Shown here: positions 22,144-31,350 of the stretch, in pieces
How the letters are laid out: each line of letters starts with the position of its first letter
Numbering within the stretch: the first letter of the stretch is position 1
Assembly: GCF_008807415.1 (NCBI RefSeq)
Contig: NZ_CP043626.1
Coordinates: 6,300,501 to 6,364,500, forward strand
Direction of reading: 5' to 3'
DNA length: 64,000 nt
From: Pseudomonas denitrificans (nom. rej.)
Lineage (GTDB): Bacteria > Pseudomonadota > Gammaproteobacteria > Pseudomonadales > Pseudomonadaceae
Program-made: the position numbers and the translations under genes
Notes under the pieces: model-generated
Databases searched by the model: none
Told to the model about the DNA's origin: nothing
The model's input: only the letters and a program-made list of their open reading frames with translations

Positions 22144-22886
22144 TTACCTCCCACGGAGATCAGGCCCGGCACCGCTACCTTGCGCTCGACGAAGCGCATG
22201 ATCAGCATCAGGCTCATGTTCAGGGTGAAGTAGATCGCGGTGGCGAGGGTGAAGGCCTCGAACAGGTTGGCGCTGAATTCGGCGGTCTGCTTGGTCTGCG
22301 CCAGCAGCTCCATCAGGCCGATCAGCGAGGCCACCGAGGAGTTCTTGAAGACGTTGAGGAATTCCGAGGTCAGCGGCGGAATGATGATCCGGAAGGCCTG
22401 CGGCAACAGCACGTGACGGTAGATCGACGGCAGGCGGAAACCCACGGCGCTGGCGGCGGCGAGCTGGCCCTTGGGCAGCGCCTGGATGCCGGTGCGCACC
22501 TGTTCGCAGACCCGCGCGGCGGTGAACAGACCCAGGCACACGACGACGCTGATGAAGGCCGAGGTTTCCGGGGCGATGCCCAGCTTGAACCAGTCCTGGA
22601 TCGGCTGCGGCAGGTAGTCGGGTACGAAGAAGTACCAGAGGAACAGCTGCACCAGCAGCGGCACGTTGCGGAACAGCTCCACGTAGGCCGTGGCGATGCC
22701 CGACAACCAGCGGTTGGGCAGGGTGCGCATCACGCCCAGCAGCGAGCCGAGCGCCAGGGCGATGACCCAGGCCGCGAGCGAGACGGCGATGGTCCAGCCA
22801 AGGCCGGTGATGTACCAGTCCAGGTAGCGTTCGTCGCCAATCCCGGTGGACTTGAAGAACACGCCCCAGTCCCAGTTGTAATCCAT
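22140..22886 (-). CDS. aatQ: Acidic amino acid ABC transporter permease AatQ
   Basis: The 248-residue product is the second permease, a GltJ-type protein with an N-terminal YNWDWGVFF segment typical of glutamate/aspartate systems. Its EAA loop is in VCEQVRTGIQALPKGQLAAA. It is separated from aatJ by about 195 nt containing a perfect 10-bp hairpin, a frequent arrangement that lets the binding protein be made in excess over the membrane parts. Confidence 0.93.
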   Translation of the reverse strand: MDYNWDWGVFFKSTGIGDERYLDWYITGLGWTIAVSLAAWVIALALGSLLGVMRTLPNRWLSGIATAYVELFRNVPLLVQLFLWYFFVPDYLPQPIQDWFKLGIAPETSAFISVVVCLGLFTAARVCEQVRTGIQALPKGQLAAASAVGFRLPSIYRHVLLPQAFRIIIPPLTSEFLNVFKNSSVASLIGLMELLAQTKQTAEFSANLFEAFTLATAIYFTLNMSLMLIMRFVERKVAVPGLISVGGK

Positions 22887-23010
22887 GACGGGTTTCCCCT
22901 CGATTGCTTTGCACGGTTGCTTGATACGCTACGGGGCCGGACGCGGGCGCAAGGCCACCCGCCACCCGCGGGTAGCGGGTGTTCCGGCATCGTCATCAGG
23001 AGTAGTGGGC

Positions 23011-23036
23011 TCGGGAGCGCTGGCTTGCGCTCCCGA
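23011..23036 (-). terminator. Intercistronic hairpin between aatJ and aatQ
   Basis: TCGGGAGCGC-TGGCTT-GCGCTCCCGA is a perfect 10-bp stem. No T-run follows in the reading direction, so it fits an mRNA-stabilising or partial-termination element. A second, imperfect hairpin (CACCCGC/GCGGGTG) lies at 22956-22981. Confidence 0.6.
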
Positions 23037-23080
23037 TCCCCCGCGTGGCTACGCCTTGTGGGCGCAGCCGCGCGCGACCG

Positions 23081-23989
23081 TTACATCTGCTCGGCAGACT
23101 TGTCGGTCGGATTGGCGATCAGCTTCTTGAGCTCATCACTCATCGGGAAGTTGAGGTTCAGGTTCTTCGGCGGGATGGGCTGCATGAACCACTTGTCGTA
23201 GATCTTGTTCACTTCACCCGAGGCGAAGGTGTCGGAGATGGCCTTGTCGACCACCTTCTTGAACGGTGCGTCACCCTTGCGAACCATGCACGCGTAGATC
23301 TCGTAGGACTGCGGCTTGCCGACCACGTGCCAGTCGTCGGGCTTCTTGGCCTTGGCCATTTCGCCGTAGAGCAGCGCGTCGTCCATCATGAAGGCCACGG
23401 CACGGCCGGATTCGAGCATCAGGAAGGACTCGCCATGGTCCTTGGCCGAGATGATGTTCATGCCCATCTTCTGGTCGGCGTTCATCTGCTTGAGCAGGCG
23501 CTCGGAGGTGGTGCCGGCGGTGGTCACCACGTTCTTGCCCTTGAGGTCCGGGAAGTCGTTGATGCCCGAGCTGGTCTTGGTCAGCAGACGGGTGCCGACC
23601 TCGAAGATGCCGACGGAGAAGTCGACCTGCTTCTGGCGCTCGAGGTTGTTGGTGGTGGAGCCGCACTCGATGTCCACGGTGCCGTTCTGCACCAGCGGGA
23701 TACGGGTCTGGGAGGTCACCAGGTTGTAGCGGACCTTGAGGTCGGGAGCGTTCAGCTCTTTCTTCAGGGCTTCGACGACCTTGATCTGCAGGTCGTGGGA
23801 ATAACCTTCCGGCTGACGCGGATCGCTGCCGAGGTAGGAGAAGGGGATGGAGGCGTCACGGTGGCCGAGGACGATGGTGCCGGAGTCCTTGATCTTCTTC
23901 AGGGTACCGGTGAGTTCTTCGGCGACGACGGGAGTGGCGAGCAGGGCCGCGACAATGGCGACGCCCAACGCACGGGGTGCGAAACGCAT
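23081..23989 (-). CDS. aatJ: Periplasmic glutamate/aspartate-binding protein AatJ
   Basis: This 302-residue solute-binding protein of family 3 has a signal peptide cleaved near residue 23 (TPVVA-EE). The family signature appears in GTIVLGHRDASIPFSYLGSD, and NGTVDIECGSTTNNLERQKQ and the following VDFS are typical of GltI/AatJ proteins. It delivers acidic amino acids to AatQM-AatP. The gene is first in the operon and has a clear sigma-54 promoter about 90 nt upstream with two AauR-like sites beyond it. Confidence 0.95.
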   Translation of the reverse strand: MRFAPRALGVAIVAALLATPVVAEELTGTLKKIKDSGTIVLGHRDASIPFSYLGSDPRQPEGYSHDLQIKVVEALKKELNAPDLKVRYNLVTSQTRIPLVQNGTVDIECGSTTNNLERQKQVDFSVGIFEVGTRLLTKTSSGINDFPDLKGKNVVTTAGTTSERLLKQMNADQKMGMNIISAKDHGESFLMLESGRAVAFMMDDALLYGEMAKAKKPDDWHVVGKPQSYEIYACMVRKGDAPFKKVVDKAISDTFASGEVNKIYDKWFMQPIPPKNLNLNFPMSDELKKLIANPTDKSAEQM

Positions 23990-24077
23990 GGAGACTACCT
24001 CGACTGGTTGTGTTTGTTATTCAGTCCTGCGCCGACGAGGCTCACTCCAGGCCGGTCGCATGTTCGAGGTGGAGCAG

Positions 24078-24093
24078 AGCAGGCTCCGTGCCA
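24078..24093 (-). promoter_or_regulatory. Sigma-54 promoter of aatJ
   Basis: The minus strand reads TGGCACG-GAGC-CTGCT, very close to the sigma-54 consensus TGGCACG-N4-TTGCW with correct -24 GG to -12 GC spacing. It points at aatJ, 89 nt before its start codon. AauR is a sigma-54 activator encoded in the same cluster. Confidence 0.85.
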
Positions 24094-24170
24094 AGCTTTT
24101 CCTGTTTGAGTAACTTATTGAATTATAAGGATTAATTGTTTTCCTTTGGGCGTAGTGAAGCAACGCCTCG

Positions 24171-24184
24171 TTCGGTGATCCGGA
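24171..24184. promoter_or_regulatory. AauR-like activator site, proximal (one mismatch)
   Basis: TTCGG-TGAT-CCGGA differs by one base from the palindrome TTCGG-N4-CCGAA reported, as I recall, for AauR of P. putida. It lies about 80 bp upstream of the -24 element, normal for an enhancer. Confidence 0.65.
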
Positions 24185-24201
24185 TATTCGTGGAATTCTC
24201 G

Positions 24202-24215
24202 TTCGGAAATCCGAA
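24202..24215. promoter_or_regulatory. AauR-like activator site, distal (perfect)
   Basis: TTCGG-AAAT-CCGAA is a perfect palindrome. Its centre is 31 bp from the proximal site, about three helical turns, so two activator dimers could bind the same face. Confidence 0.75.
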
Positions 24216-24227
24216 CGAATCGCCCGC

Positions 24228-24842
24228 TCAGACGTCCGGCCGGCCGCGCACCTGGCCGCGCTGATACGGCTGGTCGCGATCGGCCAGGTGCGCGGCGATG
24301 CGCTCCAGCAGCTGGTGCGTGGGGGCGCGCACGCCGGTGACCGCCTGGCCCAGCCCCAGCGCGATGACCAGCAGCAGAAGCGCGGGCTGGAAGGCCGGCA
24401 GGTGGATGCGCGTGGCGCCGAGGAAGGCTGCGCTGGTGCCCAGGCCCAGCGCCAGGCCGGCGTAGACCTCGGCCGGCGAGTGAACGTTGATCGCCAGCCG
24501 CGAGAGACCCACCAGCACCGCGACCAGCGCCGCCAGCCCGGCGGCGGCGAGGCCGGCGCGCCGCGAGCTGAACAACTGCGCGGCCAGGGTCGGCAGCACG
24601 GCGCCGGCCATCATGCTGTGGCCGGAGATGCCGGTGAAGTTGAGGTTCGGAATTCCGATTCCCCAGCCCATGAAGGCCAGCTTCGAACCCACCACCAGCG
24701 CGGTCGAGAATCCGAACAGCAGCGCCCACAGCCCGGCCTTGGCGGTCTCGCGGCGGTACAGCAGCCAGCAGAAGACGAACACGGCGGCGGGCGCCAGCAG
24801 GGAGCTGTCGCCGAGGCGGGTGATCAGGGGCCAGAAGGTCAT
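24228..24842 (-). CDS. PAP2-family membrane phosphatase
   Basis: The 204-residue membrane protein carries two of the three PAP2 motifs: FTGISGHSMM (variant of PSGH) and SRLAINVHSPAEVYAG (SR-x5-H-x3-D/E). The first motif (K-x6-RP) is not obvious. Members dephosphorylate lipid phosphates such as phosphatidic acid or undecaprenyl pyrophosphate. The open frame continues 37 codons upstream, but the ATG at 24842 begins just before the first helix. Its own 3' end abuts the aatJ regulatory region. Confidence 0.82.
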   Translation of the reverse strand: MTFWPLITRLGDSSLLAPAAVFVFCWLLYRRETAKAGLWALLFGFSTALVVGSKLAFMGWGIGIPNLNFTGISGHSMMAGAVLPTLAAQLFSSRRAGLAAAGLAALVAVLVGLSRLAINVHSPAEVYAGLALGLGTSAAFLGATRIHLPAFQPALLLLVIALGLGQAVTGVRAPTHQLLERIAAHLADRDQPYQRGQVRGRPDV

Positions 24843-24985
24843 GGGGCGTCGGATGGGGGGACGAAGGCTGGCAACGGTAGCACAGGCCGGCACCGTCACT
24901 GGTCTCCAGGCGACGGGATGTGCCCCTTGGCCGTGATCCGGGTGCTGGCCCACAATGTCGGCCTCAGCCCTCAGGAATGCCTGCC

Positions 24986-25579
24986 ATGGAAATGGAAAAC
25001 CCCTACCGCGCCCCGGAAGCCCCGCTGGTCGAGGAGCGTACCGGTGCCGCGCAGGCCAATCGATTCTTCGTCATCTCCATCACCAAGATGATCGTGCTCT
25101 ACGTGGCGACGCTGGGGCTGTTCAACCTGTACTGGATGTACAAGCACTGGTCGATCCAGAAGCCGCACATGCCGGGCAAGATCAACCCGCCGCTGCGCAG
25201 CCTGTTCATGATCTTCTATATCCACTCCCTCGCCCGGCGCGTGCACGAGGCCTTGCCCGAAGAGCAGCGCAAGGGCTGGAGCTACAGCAGCGATGCCACC
25301 TGGGCGGTCGTGCTGCTGATCGTCTCCAATGTCGCCGACAAGCTGACCAGCCGCATTCCCGAGCTCAGCCACTACAGCCTGCCGTTCATCGTCCTGGGGC
25401 TGGTGCCGCTCATTCCGCTGACGAACATCCAGCGCCGCGCCAATGAGGCCAGTGGTGATCCGCTGGGTCAGGGCAATGCCTCGATCACCCGCTACAACGT
25501 GCCGTTCCTGATCCTCGGCGGCCTACTCTGGGTGCTGATCGTGATTGGCTCGGTGGCGGAGTTCGCCGGCGTCGCCTGA
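24986..25579 (+). CDS. Hypothetical membrane protein with NPYxAP N-terminus
   Basis: The 197-residue protein starts MEMENPYRAPEAPL, a short hydrophilic motif seen at the start of several Pseudomonas integral membrane proteins, and has about four hydrophobic segments (for example KMIVLYVATLGLFNLYWMYK). I cannot assign a function. An in-frame ATG three codons earlier is possible but too close to the AGGAA ribosome site. The last 57 nt overlap the convergent ada gene. Confidence 0.8.
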   Translation: MEMENPYRAPEAPLVEERTGAAQANRFFVISITKMIVLYVATLGLFNLYWMYKHWSIQKPHMPGKINPPLRSLFMIFYIHSLARRVHEALPEEQRKGWSYSSDATWAVVLLIVSNVADKLTSRIPELSHYSLPFIVLGLVPLIPLTNIQRRANEASGDPLGQGNASITRYNVPFLILGGLLWVLIVIGSVAEFAGVA

Positions 25580-26611
25580 GCCACCTTCGCGGCGCAGCAG
25601 TTCGCGCTTGCGCGGCAGGCCCCAGCGATAACCTCCTTCGCCAGTGCCGCCAACCACGCGGTGGCAGGGCACCAGCAGGCCGACATTATTGCTGGCGCAG
25701 GCACGGGCGATGGCGCGCGGGTGCGTGCCCAACTGTTCGGCCAGTTCGCCATAGCGCCGCGTCTCGCCGCTGGGGATGCGCGTGAGGGCGCGCCAGACGC
25801 GCAGCTGGAAGGCGCTGCCGTGCAGGTCCAGCGGCAGGTGCGCGGCCTGTTCGGGTTCCTCCAGCTGGGTGATCACCTCGCGCAACCAGTCGCCCAGGCC
25901 GGCGTCGTCGCGGCTGCGTTCGGCGGCAGTGAAGCGTTCTGCCAGCTGGCGCTCCAGTTCGCCTGCATCGTCGGCGAAGAGCAGGGCGCACACGCCCTTG
26001 TCGGTGGCCGCCAGCAGCACCAGCCCGAGCGGGCAGGGCGCGATGGCATAGCGCAGCCGCTCACCGGCGCCTTTCTGCCGGCGTTGCGCGGGGCTCAGCG
26101 GTGTGGCGTTTTCATAGAGGGCGCGGGTCCCGGAGTAGCCGGCTTCCAGCGCGGCGTCGAGCACCGAGCGCGCTTGCGGCAGGGCAGCGGCCAGGCGCTG
26201 CTCGCGGCGGGATTCCGCCCAGGCCCGTGGCGTGAGGCCGGTGCGGGCCTTGAAGGCGCGGGCCAGGTGCGAGGCGGACAGGCCGATGCGTCCGGCCAGC
26301 TCCTCCAGCGTCAGCGGTTTCTCGGCCTTGTCGAGCAGCTCGCAGGCCGCGGCGACCAGCGCATCCAGTTGTTCGCGCGGGCTCGGGCCGCGCGGCGAAC
26401 AACGCTTGCAGGGGCGGAAGCCGGCGGCTTCGGCCGCTTCGGGGGCCGCGTGGAAGGCCACGTTCTCCCTTGATGGCCGGCGCGCCGGGCAGTTCGGCCG
26501 GCAGTACACACCGGTGGAGCGCACGCTGAAGACGAAGCGCCCTTCGTAGCGCTCATCGCGCTCGCAGACCGCCTGCCAGCAGCGCTCGGGGTCAAGTCGG
26601 GTGGTCGTCAT
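25523..26611 (-). CDS. ada: Ada: DNA methylphosphotriester/O6-methylguanine methyltransferase and regulator
   Basis: Domains in order are the zinc-binding methyl acceptor (Cys37, Cys41, Cys68, Cys71, one residue off the E. coli numbering), an AraC-type helix-turn-helix (about 85-180, with [18 protein letters not shown]) and the methylguanine methyltransferase domain with the active-site PCHRVVG. Methylation of the N-terminal Cys turns Ada into an activator of alkylation repair genes. The 362-residue length is normal. A GGAG ribosome site supports the ATG. It ends inside the convergent membrane-protein gene. No alkB or alkA is adjacent. Confidence 0.95.
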   Translation of the reverse strand: MTTTRLDPERCWQAVCERDERYEGRFVFSVRSTGVYCRPNCPARRPSRENVAFHAAPEAAEAAGFRPCKRCSPRGPSPREQLDALVAAACELLDKAEKPLTLEELAGRIGLSASHLARAFKARTGLTPRAWAESRREQRLAAALPQARSVLDAALEAGYSGTRALYENATPLSPAQRRQKGAGERLRYAIAPCPLGLVLLAATDKGVCALLFADDAGELERQLAERFTAAERSRDDAGLGDWLREVITQLEEPEQAAHLPLDLHGSAFQLRVWRALTRIPSGETRRYGELAEQLGTHPRAIARACASNNVGLLVPCHRVVGGTGEGGYRWGLPRKRELLRREGGSGDAGELRHRANHDQHPE

Positions 26612-26746
26612 GGCAGCTCTCCGGGGCAATGGCTGTTGGGGCGATTGTCCGTCCCGACACGAAGTGCAGCAATCCGCATCGCGTTTTCAAACTCGAAGCG
26701 CGGCGGCAGGGGCTACGCTTGCTGGGTATTCCCTGAAGAAGACCCC

Positions 26747-29098
26747 ATGTCCTTGCGCCGATTCTGCCTGTGCTGCCTTGTGCTGCTGCTCGCGCTGAGC
26801 GCCCAGACCCGTGCCGCGAGCCTGGCGCTGAGCGAGCAGGAGCGAGCCTTCATCTCAGCCCACGAGCCGATCCGCGTCGGCCTGTTCCGCGCCGGCTGGC
26901 CGCCGTTCGAGGTGATCGACGAGTTCGACCAGTTCCACGGCATCAGCGCCGATTACCTGCAGTTGCTGTCCGAGCGCCTGGGGATGAAGGTTCAGCCGGT
27001 GCTCTACAACACCTGGGAAGAGGTGCTGGCAGCGGTGAAGGCCGGCGAGGTGGACCTGCTGCCGTCCATGGCGGCCACCGAGGAACGCCAGCATTTCCTG
27101 AGTTTCACCCAGCCCTACGTCACCACCAGCAGCCTGATCTTCGCCCGGCGCGACAGCACCATCCGCACGCTGGACGACCTGTCCGGCCGCCGCGTGGCCG
27201 TTGAGCAGGGCTACGCCGTCCACGAGTTGCTGACCAAGGCGGTGCCGGGGATCGACTTCGTGCTGGTGGAGGATTCCCCCAGCGCGCTCAAGGCGGTCTC
27301 CACCGGGCGTGCCGATGCCTATGTCGGCAACCTCATCACCACCACCTTCCTGATCGAGCAGCTCAGCCTTTCCAACATGGAGGTGCGCGGCGACAGCGGG
27401 CTGGGCAACAGCCAGGTGCGCTTCGCCACGCGCAAGGCGCTGGAGCCCCTGGTGCCGCTGCTGGACCGCGCGCTGGGCAACATCACCCGCAACGAGCAGG
27501 AGGCGATCCAGGCGCGCTGGCTGCCGTCGCTGGATGTCTTCGACTGGATGAACCTGCTGCAGATCGCCTGGCCGTGGGTGGTGGGTTTCCTCGCCCTGCT
27601 GACCTTCGTGCTGGTGTGGAACCGCCGGCTGTCGATCCAGGTGACCGAGCGCGCCCGCGCCGAAGCGGAGGAGCGGCGCCAGCGCAGCACGCTGCTGGCG
27701 CTGATCAACTCGATCCCCGATCCGATCTGGTTCAAGGACACCCAGGGCCGTTACCTGGGGGTCAACCAGGCGTTCGCCGACTGCCTGGGGCGCGCGCCGG
27801 AGGACATAGTCGGGCGCAGCGACCAGCAGATGTTCAGCCGTGCCGCCGGCACCGGACGCCAGGAGCGCGACCGCCAGGCGCTGACCGAGCGCGAGCCCTA
27901 CGCCAGCGAAGGCTGGGTGGTCTATCCCGATGGCCGGCGGGTGCTCTTCGATACCCTGCGCAGCGCCTTTCACGACGACCAGGGGCGGTTGCTCGGGCTG
28001 GTGGGCGTCAGCCGCGACGTCACCGCGCGCAAGTCCACCGAGCTGGCACTGGCCGAGGCCCGCGACCTGGCGGAAGAGGCTGCGCAGCTCAAGAGCGACT
28101 TCCTGGCCAACATGAGCCATGAGATCCGCACGCCGCTGAACATCATCATCGGCCTGGCGCACCTGCTCCAGGAAACCACCCTGGACCCGCAGCAGGTGGA
28201 CTACCTGGGCAAGATCCAGGGGTCGGGCCAGTACCTGCTGGAACTGATCAGCGACATCCTCGACCTGTCCCGCGTGGAGGCCGGCAAGCTGGAGTTCGAA
28301 CACATCGGCTTCGACCTGGAGCGCCTGCTCGGCGAGCTGTTCGACCTGTTCAACATCCGTGCGGCGAGCAAGGGCCTGGCGGTGCGCTGCGAGATCGACC
28401 CACGGGTGCCGGCCCAGGTGGTGGGCGATTCGCTGCGCCTGCGGCAGATCCTGATGAACTATGGCAACAACGCGCTGAAGTTCACCGAGCAGGGCGAGGT
28501 GGTGCTGATCGTCCGCCTGGAAGACGAGGACGAAGACAGCCTGCAGCTCTACTTCGCCTTCCGCGACACCGGCATCGGCATCACCGAGCCGCAGCAGGAG
28601 CGCCTGTTCGAGTCCTTCCAGCAGGCGGACAGCTCGATCACCCGCCGTTATGGCGGCTCCGGCCTGGGCCTGGCGATCTGCAAGAAACTGGCGGAGGCGA
28701 TGGGCGGCAGCGTCGGGGTGGAAAGCGAGCCGAACCGCGGCAGCCTGTTCTGGTGCCGGCTACCCATGGGCCGGGTGGACGACTCGGTCAGCCTGAGCCT
28801 GCAGAACATCAGCCACGAACCGCTGCCGGTGCCGATGCTGCCGGCGGCCTCGGCCGCTCCGGCGCTGCTGGAGAGCGGCAACGTCGCCGAGGTTGAGCAG
28901 GTCTGCCGGCGCCTGGCGCACCTGCTGGCGGCGGACGACCCGCGCGCCGGACGGTTGCTCGGCGAACGTGCAAGCCTGCTGCGCAGCGTCTTCAATGAGG
29001 GCTACGAAGGCATTGCCACGAGCGTGCGGCGTTTCGAGTTCGAGCGGGCCCTGGAAAGTCTGGTGAATCTCGCGAGGGAGCGCGACATCCGGATCTGA
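26747..29098 (+). CDS. Sensor histidine kinase with periplasmic SBP3 domain and PAS
   Basis: The 783-residue protein has a signal segment (to about 28) and one solute-binding family 3 domain (about 35-265, with [20 protein letters not shown]). After these come a transmembrane helix (around [17 protein letters not shown]), a PAS domain (about 325-440), HisKA ([14 protein letters not shown]) and an ATPase domain ([20 protein letters not shown]). A C-terminal tail ends [16 protein letters not shown], typical of EvgS/BvgS-like kinases. There is no receiver or obvious Hpt. The binding domain suggests sensing of an amino-acid-like ligand. It lies 101 nt upstream of a REC/HD-GYP gene on the same strand, the likely partner. 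Confidence 0.9.
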   Translation: MSLRRFCLCCLVLLLALSAQTRAASLALSEQERAFISAHEPIRVGLFRAGWPPFEVIDEFDQFHGISADYLQLLSERLGMKVQPVLYNTWEEVLAAVKAGEVDLLPSMAATEERQHFLSFTQPYVTTSSLIFARRDSTIRTLDDLSGRRVAVEQGYAVHELLTKAVPGIDFVLVEDSPSALKAVSTGRADAYVGNLITTTFLIEQLSLSNMEVRGDSGLGNSQVRFATRKALEPLVPLLDRALGNITRNEQEAIQARWLPSLDVFDWMNLLQIAWPWVVGFLALLTFVLVWNRRLSIQVTERARAEAEERRQRSTLLALINSIPDPIWFKDTQGRYLGVNQAFADCLGRAPEDIVGRSDQQMFSRAAGTGRQERDRQALTEREPYASEGWVVYPDGRRVLFDTLRSAFHDDQGRLLGLVGVSRDVTARKSTELALAEARDLAEEAAQLKSDFLANMSHEIRTPLNIIIGLAHLLQETTLDPQQVDYLGKIQGSGQYLLELISDILDLSRVEAGKLEFEHIGFDLERLLGELFDLFNIRAASKGLAVRCEIDPRVPAQVVGDSLRLRQILMNYGNNALKFTEQGEVVLIVRLEDEDEDSLQLYFAFRDTGIGITEPQQERLFESFQQADSSITRRYGGSGLGLAICKKLAEAMGGSVGVESEPNRGSLFWCRLPMGRVDDSVSLSLQNISHEPLPVPMLPAASAAPALLESGNVAEVEQVCRRLAHLLAADDPRAGRLLGERASLLRSVFNEGYEGIATSVRRFEFERALESLVNLARERDIRI

Positions 29099-29199
29099 CG
29101 GGGCGGATAGACAAGAAAGGTGCGACAGGAACACGCGGACAGGGCCGTGGTCCGATCACCCATGGCATGTCACGAATCTGACCGATGCGAGGAGTTGCG

Positions 29200-30381
29200 A
29201 TGGATAGCATGCTGGACCGGCCGGAGCAGGAGATGATCCTGGTGGTGGACGATCAGCCCGACAACCTGATGCTCATGAGCGAGCTGCTCATGGACCGCTA
29301 TCAGGTGCGCGTCGCCTCCAGCGGGCCGAAGGCGCTGCGCCTGATGCAGAGCGACCCGCGCCCGGACCTGGTGCTGCTCGACATCATGATGCCGGAGATG
29401 GACGGTTACGAAGTCTGCCGCCAGCTCAAGGCCGACCCGCTGACCCGCGACATCCCGGTGATCTTCCTCACCGGCATGGTCAGCGCCGCCGATGAACAGA
29501 AGGGGCTGGACCTGGGCGCGGTGGACTACCTGACCAAGCCGATCAGCCCGCCGGTGACCCTGGCGCGCATCCGCGCGCACCTGAACCTCAAGTCCAACGC
29601 CGACTTCCTGCGCGACAAGAGCGAGTACCTGGAGCTGGAGGTGCGCCGCCGCGCCCGCGAACTGCAGGCCATCCAGGACGCCACCCTGGAAGCCATGGCG
29701 ACCCTCTGCGACCTGCGCGACAACCCACACAGCAACCACCTGGTGCGCATCGAGCACTACATGCGCCTGCTGGGTAGCGCGTTGTCCCTGCACAGCGAGT
29801 TCGCTGCCGAGCTGTCGGTGGAGAACATCGAGCTGCTGGTGCGCTCGGCGCAGCTGCACGACATCGGCAAGGTCGCCGTGCCCGACCGCATTCTGCACAG
29901 CCCCGGTCAGCTGGAGGAGGCCGACCGGCTGATCCTCGAAAGCCACACCACCGTCGGTCGTGACGCCCTCGAGGCTGCCGAGCGCAAGCTGGGCTCCCCG
30001 GCGGAATTCCTGCGGTACGCCAAGGAGATCGCCTACAGCCATCACGAACACTGGGACGGCAGCGGCTTCCCCGAGGGGCTGGCCGGCGAGCAGATTCCCC
30101 TGGGCGCGCGGATGCTCTCGCTGATCGACTGCTATGACGAACTCACCTGCCGCCATGCCTACCGCACCTCGCTGACCCCGGAGGAGGCCGCCGGACGCAT
30201 CACGGCCGGCGCCGGCAAACAGTTCGACCCGCGCGTGGCCGAGGCCTTCAGCGAGGTCGCCGAAGGCTTTGCCAACATCGCCCAGCGCTACGCCGACAGC
30301 GACGAGGCGCTGGGGCTGGAACTGCAGCGGCTGGAAGACGCGGTGGTGGAAAGCATCGAGCTGACGCCGCCTGAACCCTGA
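29200..30381 (+). CDS. Response regulator with HD-GYP phosphodiesterase domain
   Basis: The 393-residue protein has a receiver (1-125, Asp in [14 protein letters not shown]) and an HD-GYP domain (about 165-370) with [10 protein letters not shown] and [16 protein letters not shown], where the usual GYP reads GFP. HD-GYP enzymes hydrolyse cyclic-di-GMP or pGpG. Length and layout match PA4781 of P. aeruginosa as I remember it, a metal-dependent enzyme that prefers pGpG; orthology is an inference. The ATG at 29200 has an AGGAG site six bases away. The kinase upstream should phosphorylate it. Confidence 0.92.
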   Translation: MDSMLDRPEQEMILVVDDQPDNLMLMSELLMDRYQVRVASSGPKALRLMQSDPRPDLVLLDIMMPEMDGYEVCRQLKADPLTRDIPVIFLTGMVSAADEQKGLDLGAVDYLTKPISPPVTLARIRAHLNLKSNADFLRDKSEYLELEVRRRARELQAIQDATLEAMATLCDLRDNPHSNHLVRIEHYMRLLGSALSLHSEFAAELSVENIELLVRSAQLHDIGKVAVPDRILHSPGQLEEADRLILESHTTVGRDALEAAERKLGSPAEFLRYAKEIAYSHHEHWDGSGFPEGLAGEQIPLGARMLSLIDCYDELTCRHAYRTSLTPEEAAGRITAGAGKQFDPRVAEAFSEVAEGFANIAQRYADSDEALGLELQRLEDAVVESIELTPPEP

Positions 30382-30453
30382 TCGCGCTGGGCGGTTGTCG
30401 AGGATTGCCGTATAAGGAGCGCAGCGCCCCAGAGAGGTACGCCAGGAAGCCTG

Positions 30454-31350
30454 ATGAAAACCCCGAAACGCCTGGAGCCGTTGATCGAAGACGGCCTGAT
30501 CGATGAAGTATTGCGCCCGCTGATGAGCGGCAAGGAAGCAGCGGTCTACGTGGTGCGCTGCGGCGCCGAGCTGCGCTGCGCCAAGGTCTACAAGGAAGCC
30601 AACAAACGCAGCTTCCGTCAGGCCGCCGAGTACCAGGAAGGCCGCAAGGTGCGCAACAGCCGCCAGGCCCGCGCCATGGCCAAGGGCACCAAGTACGGCC
30701 GCAAGGAGCAGGAAGACGCCTGGCAGAACGCCGAGGTGGCTGCGTTGTTCCGCCTGGCCAACGCCGGGGTACGCGTACCCAAACCTTACGATTTCCTCGA
30801 CGGCGTGCTGTTGATGGAGATGGTCGCCGACGAAGAGGGCGACGCCGCGCCGCGCCTGAACGACGTGGTGATGGAGCCTGAGCTGGCCCGTGACTTCCAC
30901 GAATTCCTCATCCGCCAGATCGTCATGATGCTCTGCGCGGGCCTCGTGCACGGCGACCTGTCGGAATTCAACGTGCTGGTCGGCCCGGACGGTCCGGTGA
31001 TCATCGACCTGCCGCAGGCCGTGGACGCCGCCGGCAACAACCACGCCTTCCGCATGCTCGAGCGCGACGTGGGCAACATGGCCGCCTACTTCGGCCGCTT
31101 CGCCCCGGAGCTCAAGTACACCCACTACGCCAAAGAAATGTGGGCCCTCTACGAGGACGGCAAGCTGCAGCCGGACACCCCGCTGACCGGGCACTTCGAC
31201 GATCCGGAAGACGAGGCGGACGTGGATTCGGTGCTGCGTGAGATTGCCGAGGCCATGCGCGAGCAGGAGCGCCGTGAAGCCGGCCGCGCCGCCCAGGATG
31301 CCCCGCCGCAACGCAACGAGCCTCCGCCTCCGCCGTGGGAGCAGGCCTGA
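30454..31350 (+). CDS. RIO1-type serine/threonine kinase
   Basis: The 298-residue protein has the RIO kinase core: ATP loop SGKEAAVYVVRCGAELRCAK, then VYKE, catalytic loop VHGDLSEFNVLV and metal-binding IIDLPQAVD. The C-terminal 50 residues are charged and end in a proline-rich tail. RIO kinases act in ribosome maturation in eukaryotes and archaea; the bacterial role is poorly known. The next gene, a nucleotidyltransferase, overlaps its 3' end, suggesting linked expression. Confidence 0.93.
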   Translation: MKTPKRLEPLIEDGLIDEVLRPLMSGKEAAVYVVRCGAELRCAKVYKEANKRSFRQAAEYQEGRKVRNSRQARAMAKGTKYGRKEQEDAWQNAEVAALFRLANAGVRVPKPYDFLDGVLLMEMVADEEGDAAPRLNDVVMEPELARDFHEFLIRQIVMMLCAGLVHGDLSEFNVLVGPDGPVIIDLPQAVDAAGNNHAFRMLERDVGNMAAYFGRFAPELKYTHYAKEMWALYEDGKLQPDTPLTGHFDDPEDEADVDSVLREIAEAMREQERREAGRAAQDAPPQRNEPPPPPWEQA

